A DNA stretch of 64,000 nucleotides from Micromonospora matsumotoense (GTDB lineage: Bacteria; Actinomycetota; Actinomycetes; Mycobacteriales; Micromonosporaceae). The position numbers were made by a program, and so were the translations under genes. The notes under the pieces are model-generated. The model had not been told where the DNA came from. It ran no database searches and worked only from the letters and a program-made list of their open reading frames with translations. Positions 26,670 to 36,171 of this stretch are shown here, in pieces; position 1 is the stretch's first letter; the number at the start of each line of letters is the position of its first letter. The stretch lies in the NCBI RefSeq assembly GCF_900091525.1, contig NZ_FMCU01000022.1, positions 1 through 64,000 on the forward strand, written 5' to 3'.

Positions 26670-27302
26670 TCAGAAACGGGGCATGCCGCCGAACTGGCGG
26701 TCACCGGCGTCACCGAGGCCCGGCACGATGAACATGTTGTCGTTCAGCCCCTCGTCGATCGACGCGGTGACCAGTCGCAGCGGGAGCCCCGACCGCTCCA
26801 GCCGGGCGATGCCGACCGGCGCGGCGAGCACGCAGAGCACGGTGATGTCGGTGCAGCCCCGGTCGGCGAGCAGCCGGCAGCAGTGCTCCAGCGAACCGCC
26901 GGTGGCCAGCATCGGGTCCAGCACCAGCACCGGCAGCCCGGACAACTCCCGGGGCAGCGACTCCATGTAGGCGCGCGGCTCGTACGTCTCCTCGTCGCGG
27001 GCCAGGCCGACGAAGCCCATCGACGACTCCGGCAGCAGCCCGAGCGCCGCGTCGGCCATCCCGAGGCCGGCCCGCAGCACCGGCACCAGCAGCGGCGGGT
27101 TCGCCAACCGGGTGCCCTCGGCCCCGGTGACCGGGGTCTGCACCGGGTACTTCTCGACCGGGAAGGTGCGCGCGGCCTCGTACACCAGCATGGTGGTGAG
27201 TTCGTGCAGCGCGGCCCGGAACGACGACGAGTCGGTCCGGGTGTCCCGCATGGCGGTCAGCCGGGACTGGGCGAGCGGGTGGTCAATGACGTGTACGTCC
27301 AC
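26670..27302 (-). CDS. upp: Uracil phosphoribosyltransferase
   Basis: A 210-residue type I PRTase converting uracil and PRPP to UMP. The family landmarks are PLLVPVLRAGLGMADA, the PRPP loop VLVLDPMLATGGSLEHC, and the uracil-binding C-terminal IVPGLGDAGDRQFGG. Start is GTG 27302 (VDVHVIDHPL), matching the typical N-terminus. Divergent from deoC. It supplies the salvage step for uracil released from uridine or cytidine, fitting the nucleoside genes near the right end of the window. Confidence 0.95.
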   Translation of the reverse strand: MDVHVIDHPLAQSRLTAMRDTRTDSSSFRAALHELTTMLVYEAARTFPVEKYPVQTPVTGAEGTRLANPPLLVPVLRAGLGMADAALGLLPESSMGFVGLARDEETYEPRAYMESLPRELSGLPVLVLDPMLATGGSLEHCCRLLADRGCTDITVLCVLAAPVGIARLERSGLPLRLVTASIDEGLNDNMFIVPGLGDAGDRQFGGMPRF

Positions 27303-27532
27303 GATCGCTCAACCTACCGGTCCGGGCCCGCCGGCAGTACGGGTGCGCGGCGGGCGGCGACGCGGCTCACCCGCGCCCCGTCGCGCCGGACCGCCCCGCC
27401 CGCAGCCGGCCGTGGCGTCCCCGCCCACCCACGCCCACCGAGCCGGCGGCGACGCCCGGACGGACGGCCGACCCCCGACCTGGGGCGCTGTGACCAGGAT
27501 CACCCGACGCGCGGCTGCGTAGTATTCGGGGC

Positions 27533-28492
27533 ATGACGGCGACAACGACGTCGGCCCGGTCGGACCTGTCCGAGCTGGGGCGATCCGAGACCGCGTTGCG
27601 GACCTTCCTGCACGGCCTGCCCGGGGTGGACCAGGTCGGCGCGGAGCAGCGGGCGGCACAGCTCGGCACCCGCTCGATCAAGACCACCGCCAAGGCCGAG
27701 GCGATCGACCTGGCCATCCGGATGGTCGACCTGACCACCCTGGAGGGGGCCGACACCCCGGGCAAGGTACGCGCCCTGGCCGCCAAGGCGCTGCGCCCGG
27801 ACCCGGCCGACCCGACCTGCCCGCACGTCGGCGCGGTCTGCGTCTACCCGGCGATGGTGCCGCACGTGGCCGAGGTGCTGCGCGGCAGCGCCGTGCACCT
27901 GGCCAGCGTGGCGACCGCGTTCCCGTCCGGGCAGGCGCCGCTGGACGTCAAGCTCGCCGACACCCGGGCGGCCGTCGCCGCCGGGGCCGACGAGATCGAC
28001 ATGGTGATCAATCGGGGCGCGTTCCTGGCCGGGCGGTACACCGAGGTCTACGACGAGATCGTGGCGACCAAGGAGGCCTGCGGGGACGCCCACCTCAAGG
28101 TGATCCTGGAGACCGGCGAGCTGGCCACCTACGACAACGTCCGGCGGGCCTCCTGGCTGGGGATGCTGGCCGGCGGCGACTTCATCAAGACCTCCACCGG
28201 CAAGGTCCCGGTCGCCGCGACCCTGCCGGTGACCCTGGTGATGCTGGAGGCGGTCCGCGACTTCCGGGCCGCCACCGGGCGGCAGGTCGGCGTCAAGCCG
28301 GCCGGCGGGATCAAGAACACCAAGGACGCGATCAAGTACCTGGTGCTGGTCAACGAGACCGTCGGCGCCGACTGGCTGAGCCCGGACTGGTTCCGGTTCG
28401 GCGCGTCCAGCCTGCTCAACGACCTGCTCATGCAGCGCACCAAGCTGACGACCGGCATCTACTCCGGTCCCGACTACTTCACCCTGGACTGA
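27533..28492 (+). CDS. deoC: Deoxyribose-phosphate aldolase
   Basis: A 319-residue class I aldolase splitting 2-deoxyribose 5-phosphate into glyceraldehyde 3-phosphate and acetaldehyde. The Schiff-base Lys lies in GDFIKTSTGK; the second Lys in KPAGGIKNTKDA; the Asp in ADEIDMVINRGAF. The length matches the longer deoC subtype. TAGTAT (27520-27525) is 7 nt before the ATG, so the operon is probably leaderless. The next gene, an aldehyde dehydrogenase, starts 2 nt after the stop and is placed to oxidise the acetaldehyde. Confidence 0.94.
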   Translation: MTATTTSARSDLSELGRSETALRTFLHGLPGVDQVGAEQRAAQLGTRSIKTTAKAEAIDLAIRMVDLTTLEGADTPGKVRALAAKALRPDPADPTCPHVGAVCVYPAMVPHVAEVLRGSAVHLASVATAFPSGQAPLDVKLADTRAAVAAGADEIDMVINRGAFLAGRYTEVYDEIVATKEACGDAHLKVILETGELATYDNVRRASWLGMLAGGDFIKTSTGKVPVAATLPVTLVMLEAVRDFRAATGRQVGVKPAGGIKNTKDAIKYLVLVNETVGADWLSPDWFRFGASSLLNDLLMQRTKLTTGIYSGPDYFTLD

Positions 28493-28494
28493 GC

Positions 28495-29922
28495 ATGATG
28501 TTCGAATACGCCCCTGCGCCCGAGTCGCGCGCGATCGTCGACATCAGGTCGTCCTACGGTCTGTTCATCGACGGCAAGTTCGTCGACGGCGAGAATCTCG
28601 ACAAGACGGTCAACCCGGCCACCGAAGAGGTGCTCGCCGAGGTCACCTGGGCCGGCACACAGGACGTCGACCGGGCGGTCCGCGCCGCCCGCAAGGCGTA
28701 CGACAAGGTCTGGGGTCCGATGCCGGGCCGGGACCGGGCCAAGTACCTGTACCGGATCGCCCGGCTCGTCCAGGAACGCTCCCGCGAGCTGGCGGTGCTG
28801 GAGTCGCTGGACAACGGCAAGCCGATCCGGGAGTCCCGGGACGTCGACCTGCCGCTGGTCGCCGCGCACTTCTTCTACTACGCCGGCTGGGCCGACAAGC
28901 TCCCGTACGCGGGCTTCGGCGCGGACCCGCAGCCGCTCGGGGTGGCCGCCCAGGTCATCCCGTGGAACTTCCCGCTGCTCATGCTCGCCTGGAAGGTCGC
29001 CCCGGCGCTCGCCGCCGGCAACACGGTGGTGCTCAAACCCGCCGAGACCACGCCGCTGACCGCGCTGCTGTTCGCCGAGATCTGCCAGCAGGCCGACCTG
29101 CCGGCCGGCGTGGTCAACATCGTCACCGGCGCGGGCGACACCGGCCGGGCGCTGGTGGAGCACCCGGGCGTGGACAAGGTCGCGTTCACCGGCTCCACCG
29201 GGGTCGGCAAGGCCATCGCCCGGTCGGTGGCCGGCACCCGCAAGAAGGTCACCCTGGAGCTGGGCGGCAAGGCCGCCAACATCGTCTATGACGACGCGCC
29301 GATCGACCAGGCCGTCGAGGGGATCGTCAACGGCATCTTCTTCAACCAGGGCCACGTCTGCTGCGCCGGCTCCCGGCTGCTGGTCCAGGAGAACGTCGCC
29401 GAGCAGGTGCTCGACGCGCTCAAGCGGCGGATGGCGTTGCTGCGGGTCGGCGACCCGCTGGACAAGAACACCGACGTCGGGGCGATCAACTCGGCCGCCC
29501 AGCTGGCCCGCATCCGGGAGCTGTCCGACGCCGGGGCGGCCGAGGGCGCGCAGCGCTGGTCGCCGCCGTGCGAGCTGCCCGAGCGGGGGTTCTGGTTCGC
29601 GCCGACGATCTTCACCGGGGTCACCCAGGCGCACCGGGTCGCCCGCGAGGAGATCTTCGGCCCGGTGCTGTCGGTGCTGACCTTCCGCACCCCGGCCGAG
29701 GCCGTGGAGAAGGCCAACAACACGCCGTACGGGCTGTCGGCGGGGATCTGGACCGACAAGGGCTCGCGCATCCTGTGGACCGCCGACCGGCTGCGCGCCG
29801 GGGTGGTCTGGGCCAACACGTTCAACAAGTTCGACCCGACCTCGCCGTTCGGCGGCTACAAGGAGTCGGGCTACGGCCGCGAGGGTGGCCGGCACGGGCT
29901 GGAGGGGTACCTCAATGTCTGA
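28495..29922 (+). CDS. Aldehyde dehydrogenase
   Basis: A 475-residue NAD(P)-dependent aldehyde dehydrogenase. Catalytic Cys lies in FFNQGHVCCAGSRL, the general-base Glu in VTLELGGKAANIV, and the cofactor region in QVIPWNFPLLMLAWK. All are intact. Its place behind deoC suggests oxidation of acetaldehyde from deoxyribose breakdown, an inference from context. Its 3' end overlaps the next, shorter ALDH-type gene by 8 nt. Confidence 0.92.
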   Translation: MMFEYAPAPESRAIVDIRSSYGLFIDGKFVDGENLDKTVNPATEEVLAEVTWAGTQDVDRAVRAARKAYDKVWGPMPGRDRAKYLYRIARLVQERSRELAVLESLDNGKPIRESRDVDLPLVAAHFFYYAGWADKLPYAGFGADPQPLGVAAQVIPWNFPLLMLAWKVAPALAAGNTVVLKPAETTPLTALLFAEICQQADLPAGVVNIVTGAGDTGRALVEHPGVDKVAFTGSTGVGKAIARSVAGTRKKVTLELGGKAANIVYDDAPIDQAVEGIVNGIFFNQGHVCCAGSRLLVQENVAEQVLDALKRRMALLRVGDPLDKNTDVGAINSAAQLARIRELSDAGAAEGAQRWSPPCELPERGFWFAPTIFTGVTQAHRVAREEIFGPVLSVLTFRTPAEAVEKANNTPYGLSAGIWTDKGSRILWTADRLRAGVVWANTFNKFDPTSPFGGYKESGYGREGGRHGLEGYLNV

Positions 29923-30739
29923 GCGGGTGGCGGTACGCAAGACGTACAAGCTCTTCATCGGCGGGAAGTTCCCGCGCAGCGAGTCGGGACGGTCGTATCT
30001 CGTGCAGGACTCCAACGTGTCGTTGGCATCGCGCAAGGACGCGCGGGACGCCGTGGTCGCCGCGCGGGCCGCCGTCAAGGGGTGGGCCGGGGCGACCGCG
30101 TACAACCGGGGTCAGATCCTCTACCGGGTCGCGGAGATGCTGGAGGGCCGCCGCGACCAGTTCGTCGGGCTCGGCATCCCGGCCGACGAGGTGGACACGG
30201 CGATCGACCGCTGGGTCTGGTACGCCGGCTGGGCCGACAAACTCCCCCAGGTGTACGGCGGCGCGAACCCGGTCGCCGGGCCGTACTTCAACCTGTCCAC
30301 GCCCGAGCCGACCGGGGTGGTGGCCGTGGTGGCCCCCGAGTCCCCGGCGCTGCTCGGCCTGGTCAGCGTGGTCGCCCCGGCCATCGTCACCGGCAGCACG
30401 GTGGTGGTGGCGGCCTCCCCGTCGGCCCCGCTGGCGGCGGTGACCCTGGCCGAGGTGCTGGCCACCTCGGATCTGCCCGGCGGGGTGGTCAACCTGCTCA
30501 CCGGCCGGATCACCGAGACCGTGCCGACGCTGGCCGCGCACCTGGACGTCAATGCGATCGACCTGGCCGGAGTGGTCGACACCGACCTGGCGGCCGATCT
30601 GGAGGGCCGGGCGGCGGAGAACCTCAAGCGGGTGCTCCGACCGCTGCCGGCCGACCACGACTGGGCGGGTGACCCGGGCCTGGCCCGGATGACCGCGCTG
30701 CTGGAGACCAAGACGGTCTGGCACCCCAAGGGGGTGTGA
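29915..30739 (+). CDS. Truncated aldehyde dehydrogenase-like protein lacking catalytic half
   Basis: A 274-residue homologue of the N-terminal part of an aldehyde dehydrogenase: TYKLFIGGKFPRSESGRSYL, AYNRGQILYRVAEML, WYAGWADKLPQVYG, AVVAPESPALLGLVSVV. It has a short degenerate nucleotide-binding region and no catalytic Cys segment; the catalytic domain is missing. ATG 29915 overlaps the end of the intact ALDH gene, so they are translated together. It keeps good codon use, so it is not decaying. It may be a structural or regulatory partner that heteromerises with the active enzyme. Confidence 0.85.
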   Translation: MSERVAVRKTYKLFIGGKFPRSESGRSYLVQDSNVSLASRKDARDAVVAARAAVKGWAGATAYNRGQILYRVAEMLEGRRDQFVGLGIPADEVDTAIDRWVWYAGWADKLPQVYGGANPVAGPYFNLSTPEPTGVVAVVAPESPALLGLVSVVAPAIVTGSTVVVAASPSAPLAAVTLAEVLATSDLPGGVVNLLTGRITETVPTLAAHLDVNAIDLAGVVDTDLAADLEGRAAENLKRVLRPLPADHDWAGDPGLARMTALLETKTVWHPKGV

Positions 30740-30804
30740 CCGGCTCCGGCCCACCGCTGACCGCCGGCATCCCCGCGCCGACGGTCAGCGGTCCGGTCCG
30801 ATCG

Positions 30805-33800
30805 TCAGCGGCCCACCGCCACCGCGACGACGACGCGGTCGGACGTGATCGGGGTGGGCGTCGCGCCGTTGGCCGCATTGATCCGGTAGACGGTGCGGGA
30901 AGACCCACCCGACTGGCACCCGAGATAGAAGAACGATGCGCTGTCGCGGGCCCAGGCGACCGGGTATCCGGTGCAGTAGTTGGCCGGCGTCAGGCTCCAC
31001 AGCCGGCCACCGGCCGGCGAGTAGCCGTACACCCTGCCGAAGTCCGTCCCGACGGCGATCGTCGCGCCGTCCGGCGACCACGCGGCCGGGGTGAGGCCCT
31101 CGTCGCGGCCTGCGGTATAGAGGGTCTTCTTCCCGCTGCCGTTGGTGGCGCTCGTGTAGAGCGTCGCGGGCTGGGTGCGCGTGGTCATCGCCCACCGGTC
31201 GGTCGAGGGGTTCCAGGACGGCGGCCCGTCCCACCGGTTCGTGCTGACCCGGGTCGGGGTGCCACCACCGGCGGCGACGACGTAGATGCCGTCCGACGGG
31301 CAGGTGTAGTTACCGAAGCTGCTGCTGCGCGAGAAGCTGATGGTGGCGCCGTTCGGGGACCACACCGGGAACGTGTCGAAGGTGTCGACGCTGCACTTCG
31401 TGTCCTGGGAAGTGAGCTGACGGTCCTGTCCGGTCGCCACGTTGCGGACGAAAAGCGGCTTGCCCCGCCCGGAGGTGGTCCGTTGGATGACGACCTCGGT
31501 GCCGGCCGGGTTGACCGCCAGTCCCGTCACCCCGCCGGAGAAGGTGCCGCCGATCTGGCGTTTCGCCCCGCCCCGGTCGTCGGTCTGCACCAGTCGCAGC
31601 GTGGTGTAGCAGTCGCTGCTCATGCACTCGACGGCATAGAGGTGCTGCGGCAGCGGAGCCTGCGCGAGCGTCCGGCGGTAGCGCAGGATCGACGGGTTGC
31701 TCTGGTCGAAGCCGAGCGAGGGCAGGGCGATGCCGGCACCGGCGTCCAGGCCGCCGGTGAGCGTCCACCACGGTTCGGCAGCCGGGTTGGCCGACAGGCC
31801 GACGTTGACGTCCGCCGTCAGGTACGGGCCGGCCACCCCGTACAGGAACAGCTCGAGCCGGGGACCCACCCGGGCCGACAGTGACGCGCCACCGGACAGG
31901 GTGGGTGCCGCGTAGCTGAAGCTGCTGCCGGTCTGGGCGATCGGGCGCAGACCCGCACCGGCCGACCACGACAGCCCCAGCGTGCCTTCGGCGTGCTGGG
32001 TGGCACCGGCGGTGACCTGGGCACTGACCGTGCCGTCGGCAGAGAGGTAGAACTGCAACTGCGGGGTGACCACCACCGGCACCGGCCCGACGGTGAACGT
32101 GATCGGCGTGAACCGGATCGGCGTGGGCAACAGCGGCACCGGGCCGAGGTGGCAGCCGCTCGCCGCCTGCGCGGTGGCGGTCAGCGAGGCGTCCTGGGAG
32201 AGGGTGCCGGTGAAGGTCACCGACTGCACCGAGAACCAGCCCCACTCGACCGAGAGGTTGACCGACGGGCTGACGCTGATGCTTCCCACCACCTTGACCG
32301 ACCCGCCGCCGGAGCAGCTCACCGTCCGGTCGATGCCCTGTCCCACCGGGCTGGTCGCCTCCCGGCCGGCGAGGCGTCGACGCAGCCGGTCCGGGGTCAG
32401 GGCGGGCGGTTCCGCTGCGGGTGACCGGTCGGCGGTGACGACGTCGTCGGCGGACAGCGGCGCGGACACCGCGAAGTGCCCGGCCCCGAACGCCTCCTGC
32501 AACGTCGCCGGTTCGGTGCTCAGCACCCGGTTGCCCTGGGCGTCGGTGGCCGTGTCGACGACCCTGACCAGCAGCCCGTCGGGCGTCGTCGGCCCGGTGC
32601 CGGCGGAGAGCACCTCGCCGGGTTGCGGGTTCACCGCCGTCGGGGCCAGCACCACCTGGCGGTCACCGCCGGGCGGGCCGGTCACCGCCCGGACGTCACC
32701 GGCGCGGACCGGACGGGTGCTGCTGGGCACCGCCGTGTCGCCGAGGAAGTAGCCGACCACGTCGACGACGACGTGGGTGGCCCCGGCCGAGTTGTGCACC
32801 AGCATGCCGCCATCGACACCGAGCGGGGCGACGGAGAGATTGGGCACGACGCCGCCGGGGGTGAAGTTGAGATCCGACGCGGTGGGTCGGGCGGTGACGG
32901 ACGGGTAGACGGTGAGGAACCCGGCGCTCGTCGGCTGGACCGCCGTGACATTGGCGACCAACCCGGTGGGCGGCAGCGCTGCGGTGGCCGCCGGCAGACC
33001 GGCACGTCCCGCCACGGCGACCGGCAGCGAACTGCCGCCGGCCACCGGCCCCTTCGCGGCACCCAGCCCGGTGCGGGTGTCCACGATCCGGGTCGGCGGG
33101 ACGCTGGCCAGGTAGGCCCCACCGACGGCGGGGTCCGAGCCGTCGCTGAACCAGCCGGTGACGTCGATGACGAGCGGGGTCGACCCGGCCCGGTTGTAGA
33201 AACTCACCTTGCCGTCGGTGCCGACGGGCACGATCACCCGGTTGGCGAGGACCTGTTTCGCCACGAAGTTCAGCGTCGAGGCGGTCGGCCTGGGCTGCCC
33301 CGCCGGATAGGCGGTCACGTAACCGGCGGCGTCGGCACCGGCCACCGTGGTGTTGAGCACCACCGCGGACACCCCGGCGGCCGGCACCCCGCCGGCCCCG
33401 GTGACCTGGACGTCGAGCCGACCGTCCGGGCCGGGGGTGGTGCCACCGGAGCCGGTGCGGGTGTCCACCAGCCGGGTGGGGCTCAGACCGTGGAACAGAC
33501 CGGCGGCGGGTGAGGCGGTGCGCGCCGTGGAGAACCAGCCTGCGGCGTCGGCCACCAGGTGGGCCGCGGCGGACGAGTAGAGCACGACGGTGCCGTCCAC
33601 GCCGACCGGCACCACGACCAGGTTGGCCACCGTCTGCCCCCGGGCGTAGTTCACGTTCGAGGCCGTCGGCCGGGCCGTCCCGCCCGGGTACACCGTGACG
33701 AAGCCACCCCCGGTCGGCGCGGTGACCGTGACGTTCACCGCCACCGCCGCCGCTCCCGTGGCGGGGATGCCACCTCGGCCGGCCACGGCCAGGGTCACCT

Positions 33801-34242
33801 GTCGGGTCGCCCCGGCCGGTGCGCCCAGTCCGGAGCGGGTGTCCAGCAACCGGGCCGGTGGCACGGCGACCAGTGAACCGCCCGGGGCGGTCAGGGTGAC
33901 GGCGTTGCCGGCCCGGGTGGGTGCCGACTGCTCCGCCCCGGCCAGGGCCGTCACCTGGGCGACGTAGCCGGTGTTCGGGCGCACCCCGGCGAGCACCGCG
34001 TGGTCCGCGTCGGCGGGGAGGTCGAGGGAGAGCCCGGCGGGGACCGTGCTCACCCGGTAGCCGGTGATACCGGTGCGGTCCGTGGGGGGCGTCCAGTCCA
34101 CCCGCAGGGCCAGCCCGTCGGCCTCGGCCATGACGGACACGGGGCCGGACGGCACCCCGGCGGCGGACGCCGGCACGGCCGGGAACGCCCCGAGAACCGT
34201 CGCGGCGACGATGACGGCCAGCCGACGGACGTGTGCCTTCAT
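30805..34242 (-). CDS. Large secreted protein: FN3, LDTR repeats and beta-propeller
   Basis: A 1145-residue exported protein. ATG 34242 has AAGGAGG just upstream; residues 1-29 are a signal peptide ending PASAA. A fibronectin type III-like domain (about 30-115) follows, then three repeats of about 130 residues. Each opens with a RLLDTRSGLG-like motif, has a TVYPGG-type strand near the middle and closes with GWF or GYF. A Thr/Val-rich beta region (about 620-800) precedes a C-terminal WD40/PD40-like propeller with repeats such as FPVWSPNGATISFSR and AAWSPDGATIAVG. No catalytic motif or cell-wall anchor is visible. It may bind surface polymers or partners. Confidence 0.8.
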   Translation of the reverse strand: MKAHVRRLAVIVAATVLGAFPAVPASAAGVPSGPVSVMAEADGLALRVDWTPPTDRTGITGYRVSTVPAGLSLDLPADADHAVLAGVRPNTGYVAQVTALAGAEQSAPTRAGNAVTLTAPGGSLVAVPPARLLDTRSGLGAPAGATRQVTLAVAGRGGIPATGAAAVAVNVTVTAPTGGGFVTVYPGGTARPTASNVNYARGQTVANLVVVPVGVDGTVVLYSSAAAHLVADAAGWFSTARTASPAAGLFHGLSPTRLVDTRTGSGGTTPGPDGRLDVQVTGAGGVPAAGVSAVVLNTTVAGADAAGYVTAYPAGQPRPTASTLNFVAKQVLANRVIVPVGTDGKVSFYNRAGSTPLVIDVTGWFSDGSDPAVGGAYLASVPPTRIVDTRTGLGAAKGPVAGGSSLPVAVAGRAGLPAATAALPPTGLVANVTAVQPTSAGFLTVYPSVTARPTASDLNFTPGGVVPNLSVAPLGVDGGMLVHNSAGATHVVVDVVGYFLGDTAVPSSTRPVRAGDVRAVTGPPGGDRQVVLAPTAVNPQPGEVLSAGTGPTTPDGLLVRVVDTATDAQGNRVLSTEPATLQEAFGAGHFAVSAPLSADDVVTADRSPAAEPPALTPDRLRRRLAGREATSPVGQGIDRTVSCSGGGSVKVVGSISVSPSVNLSVEWGWFSVQSVTFTGTLSQDASLTATAQAASGCHLGPVPLLPTPIRFTPITFTVGPVPVVVTPQLQFYLSADGTVSAQVTAGATQHAEGTLGLSWSAGAGLRPIAQTGSSFSYAAPTLSGGASLSARVGPRLELFLYGVAGPYLTADVNVGLSANPAAEPWWTLTGGLDAGAGIALPSLGFDQSNPSILRYRRTLAQAPLPQHLYAVECMSSDCYTTLRLVQTDDRGGAKRQIGGTFSGGVTGLAVNPAGTEVVIQRTTSGRGKPLFVRNVATGQDRQLTSQDTKCSVDTFDTFPVWSPNGATISFSRSSSFGNYTCPSDGIYVVAAGGGTPTRVSTNRWDGPPSWNPSTDRWAMTTRTQPATLYTSATNGSGKKTLYTAGRDEGLTPAAWSPDGATIAVGTDFGRVYGYSPAGGRLWSLTPANYCTGYPVAWARDSASFFYLGCQSGGSSRTVYRINAANGATPTPITSDRVVVAVAVGR

Positions 34243-34487
34243 GGGTGCCTCCTTCACAGACTGGAGATCGTTTACCAGTCGGGTCGGGCCGCCGACAGGG
34301 GACGGTCCGGCAACGGACAGCGCGGTGCCCGATCAGGTCCGAACGGCCCCGGTCGGCGTCGATCGACCAGCGCCGCCGCCGGCCGGACGGATCACCCGAC
34401 CCCACCCGACGGCCGATGGCCCGGTCGGCCCGGTCGGCCCGGTCGGTCGAGCCGGCAGCCCAGCGGGCGGTCCGACGGCCGGTCGTA

Positions 34488-34503
34488 CTACCGGGGGTAG
34501 GAT
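34488..34503 (+). promoter_or_regulatory. Promoter and dyad upstream of blaI-like gene
   Basis: CTACC-GGG-GGTAG (34488-34500) is a perfect 5-bp dyad overlapping the -10 box TAGGAT (34498-34503). The box lies 6 nt before the GTG. BlaI/MecI repressors bind TACT/CTAC-type dyads, so this is a good autoregulatory site. No -35 is evident. Confidence 0.55.
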
Positions 34504-34509
34504 TACCGG

Positions 34510-35037
34510 GTGACTCGGTTGGGTGATCTTGAGCGGGCGGTGATGGACGTGCTGTGGGACGTGGTCCCGGGCACGTCGGACGGGGTGACCGTGCGCGAGG
34601 TCGCCGAGGCGCTGGACGGGCGCGAGTTGGCGTACACGACGGTGATGACCGTGCTGGACCGGCTCGCCGGCAAGGGCATGGTGCAGCGGGAACGCGAGGG
34701 GCGGGCCTGGCGCTACCGGGCCGCCGCCAGCCGGGAGGCGCACATCGCCCGGCTCATGCTCGACGCCCTCGACCTCGGCGGCAGCCGGGACGCCGCGCTG
34801 GTGCGCTTCGCCCGTTCGGTGACCGGCACCGAGGCCGAGGTGCTGCGGGCCGCGCTCGGCGCGGAGGCGGGGCTGACCGGCCCCGCACCGGCCGGGCCCG
34901 ACGCCGGTGCGACCGGCTCCGGACCGGCGGGGCAGGACGCCCGGCCGACCGGCCGGCACGAGGCCGGGCTGACCGACCGGGTCGGGGACCCCCGCGCCGG
35001 CCGGGCCAGGGCCGCCGACGAGGCGACGGACCGGTAG
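34510..35037 (+). CDS. BlaI/MecI/CopY family repressor
   Basis: A 175-residue winged-helix repressor: RLGDLERAVMDVLWDV, VREVAEALDGRELAYTTVMT and VLDRLAGKGMVQREREGRAW are clear family signatures. A disordered Gly/Pro/Ala tail follows after residue about 120. The M56 peptidase gene starts 10 nt later, the same pairing as BlaI-BlaR1. In that system the membrane peptidase triggers cleavage of the repressor. Here no beta-lactamase is near; the cytochrome bd operon follows 200 nt downstream of the pair and could be a target. Confidence 0.88.
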   Translation: MTRLGDLERAVMDVLWDVVPGTSDGVTVREVAEALDGRELAYTTVMTVLDRLAGKGMVQREREGRAWRYRAAASREAHIARLMLDALDLGGSRDAALVRFARSVTGTEAEVLRAALGAEAGLTGPAPAGPDAGATGSGPAGQDARPTGRHEAGLTDRVGDPRAGRARAADEATDR

Positions 35038-35047
35038 GGCGGCCACC

Positions 35048-35953
35048 GTGGCGTACGCCGTGCACTTCGCCGGGGCGATCCTGGCCTGCTGGCTGACCGC
35101 ACAGGTGCTGGCCGGCTCCACCTGGACGTGGCGGGCCCCCCGGGTCGCGATCGTCTGCTGGCAGGCGGTCGGGCTGGCTCTCGGCCTGTCCGCGATGGGC
35201 CTGCCGATGGCGCTCGGGCTGACCGCCTACGGTCGGCCGACCGGCGGGGCGCTGCTGGCCCTCGCCGGAGACCTGGCCCACGGCACCCTCCCGGCCGGGG
35301 TGACCGCCGTCCACCTGGGCCTGGTCGGGATCGGCTTCGGCATCGGCGCGGTGCTGCTCGGCACCACCGTACGCAGCGTGCACTCCGCCGTACGGGCCCA
35401 GCGTCGGCACCGGGACCTGCTCACCCTGGTCGCCCGCCGGGACCCGACGATTCCCGGCGCGCTGGTCCTCGACCACCCCGGCGCCGCCGCGTACTGCCTG
35501 CCCGGGGTGCGCCCCCGGGTGGTGGTCAGCGCCGGCACGCTCAGCCTGCTGGACCGGGCCGAGTTGGCGGCGGTGCTCGCCCACGAGCGGGCGCACGCCC
35601 AGGAGCGCCACGACCTGGTGCTGTTGCCGTTCACGGCACTGTGCCGGGCGCTGCCGTGGTTCCGGTGGGTCCGCGCCGCCCACGAGCGGGTGGCCCTGCT
35701 GGTCGAGATGCGGGCCGACGACAAGGCCCGTGAGCTGCACGCCGATGCCCCGCTGGCGGGCGCGCTGCGCCGGTTCGCCGCTGCCGGGCACCGGGTCACC
35801 CCGGCCGGCGCGCTCGGCATCGGCGACCGCGACCTCGACGTCCGGGTGCAGCGACTGCTGGTCGCCGACCGGCCGCCCCGGCTGCTCGGGGCCGCCGCGC
35901 TGGCGGTGACGACCACCCTGGCCGCCCTGCCGATCTCCCTGTTCCTGCGCTGA
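35048..35953 (+). CDS. M56-family membrane metallopeptidase
   Basis: A 301-residue membrane zinc peptidase related to BlaR1/MecR1 but lacking the extracellular penicillin-sensor domain. Zinc site: AVLAHERAHAQERHD (HExxH-type). Hydrophobic segments at about 2-25, 35-60, 80-105 and the C-terminus give a polytopic topology with the active site in the cytoplasm. By analogy it should inactivate the BlaI-like repressor encoded just upstream. The signal it senses is unknown, possibly membrane or redox state given the adjoining cytochrome bd genes. Confidence 0.88.
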   Translation: MAYAVHFAGAILACWLTAQVLAGSTWTWRAPRVAIVCWQAVGLALGLSAMGLPMALGLTAYGRPTGGALLALAGDLAHGTLPAGVTAVHLGLVGIGFGIGAVLLGTTVRSVHSAVRAQRRHRDLLTLVARRDPTIPGALVLDHPGAAAYCLPGVRPRVVVSAGTLSLLDRAELAAVLAHERAHAQERHDLVLLPFTALCRALPWFRWVRAAHERVALLVEMRADDKARELHADAPLAGALRRFAAAGHRVTPAGALGIGDRDLDVRVQRLLVADRPPRLLGAAALAVTTTLAALPISLFLR

Positions 35954-36113
35954 CCGCCGCCGGTCGGACCGACCGCGCACTGCCGGACCGCCGCGCGCTG
36001 CCGGACCACGGCCACCCGGCTGGATCGACTGCGCCCTGCCCCGCCGATCGCGCCATGCCGGCCTGATCCGTCCCGTCCGCCGGAGCTGGCGGCGATGCCG
36101 GGCGGGTGGATAG

Positions 36114-36132
36114 GTAGCAATGCTACGTGTAG
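36114..36132 (+). promoter_or_regulatory. Nested dyads upstream of cydA
   Basis: GTAGC-AAT-GCTAC (36114-36126) overlaps CTAC-GT-GTAG (36123-36132), with more CTACG words at 36138 and 36153. This dyad cluster in the 65 nt before cydA is a likely operator. The CTAC/GTAG half-sites resemble those before the blaI-like gene and the GTAGCTAC palindrome before the PadR gene, so the binder is uncertain. Confidence 0.5.
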
Positions 36133-36171
36133 CCTGCCTACGACAAGCGGGACTACGTTTAGAGAGCGATC

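Noticed and set aside
34510..35953. Beta-lactam resistance locus
   Set aside because: No beta-lactamase or penicillin-binding protein gene is present, and the M56 protein lacks the sensor domain.
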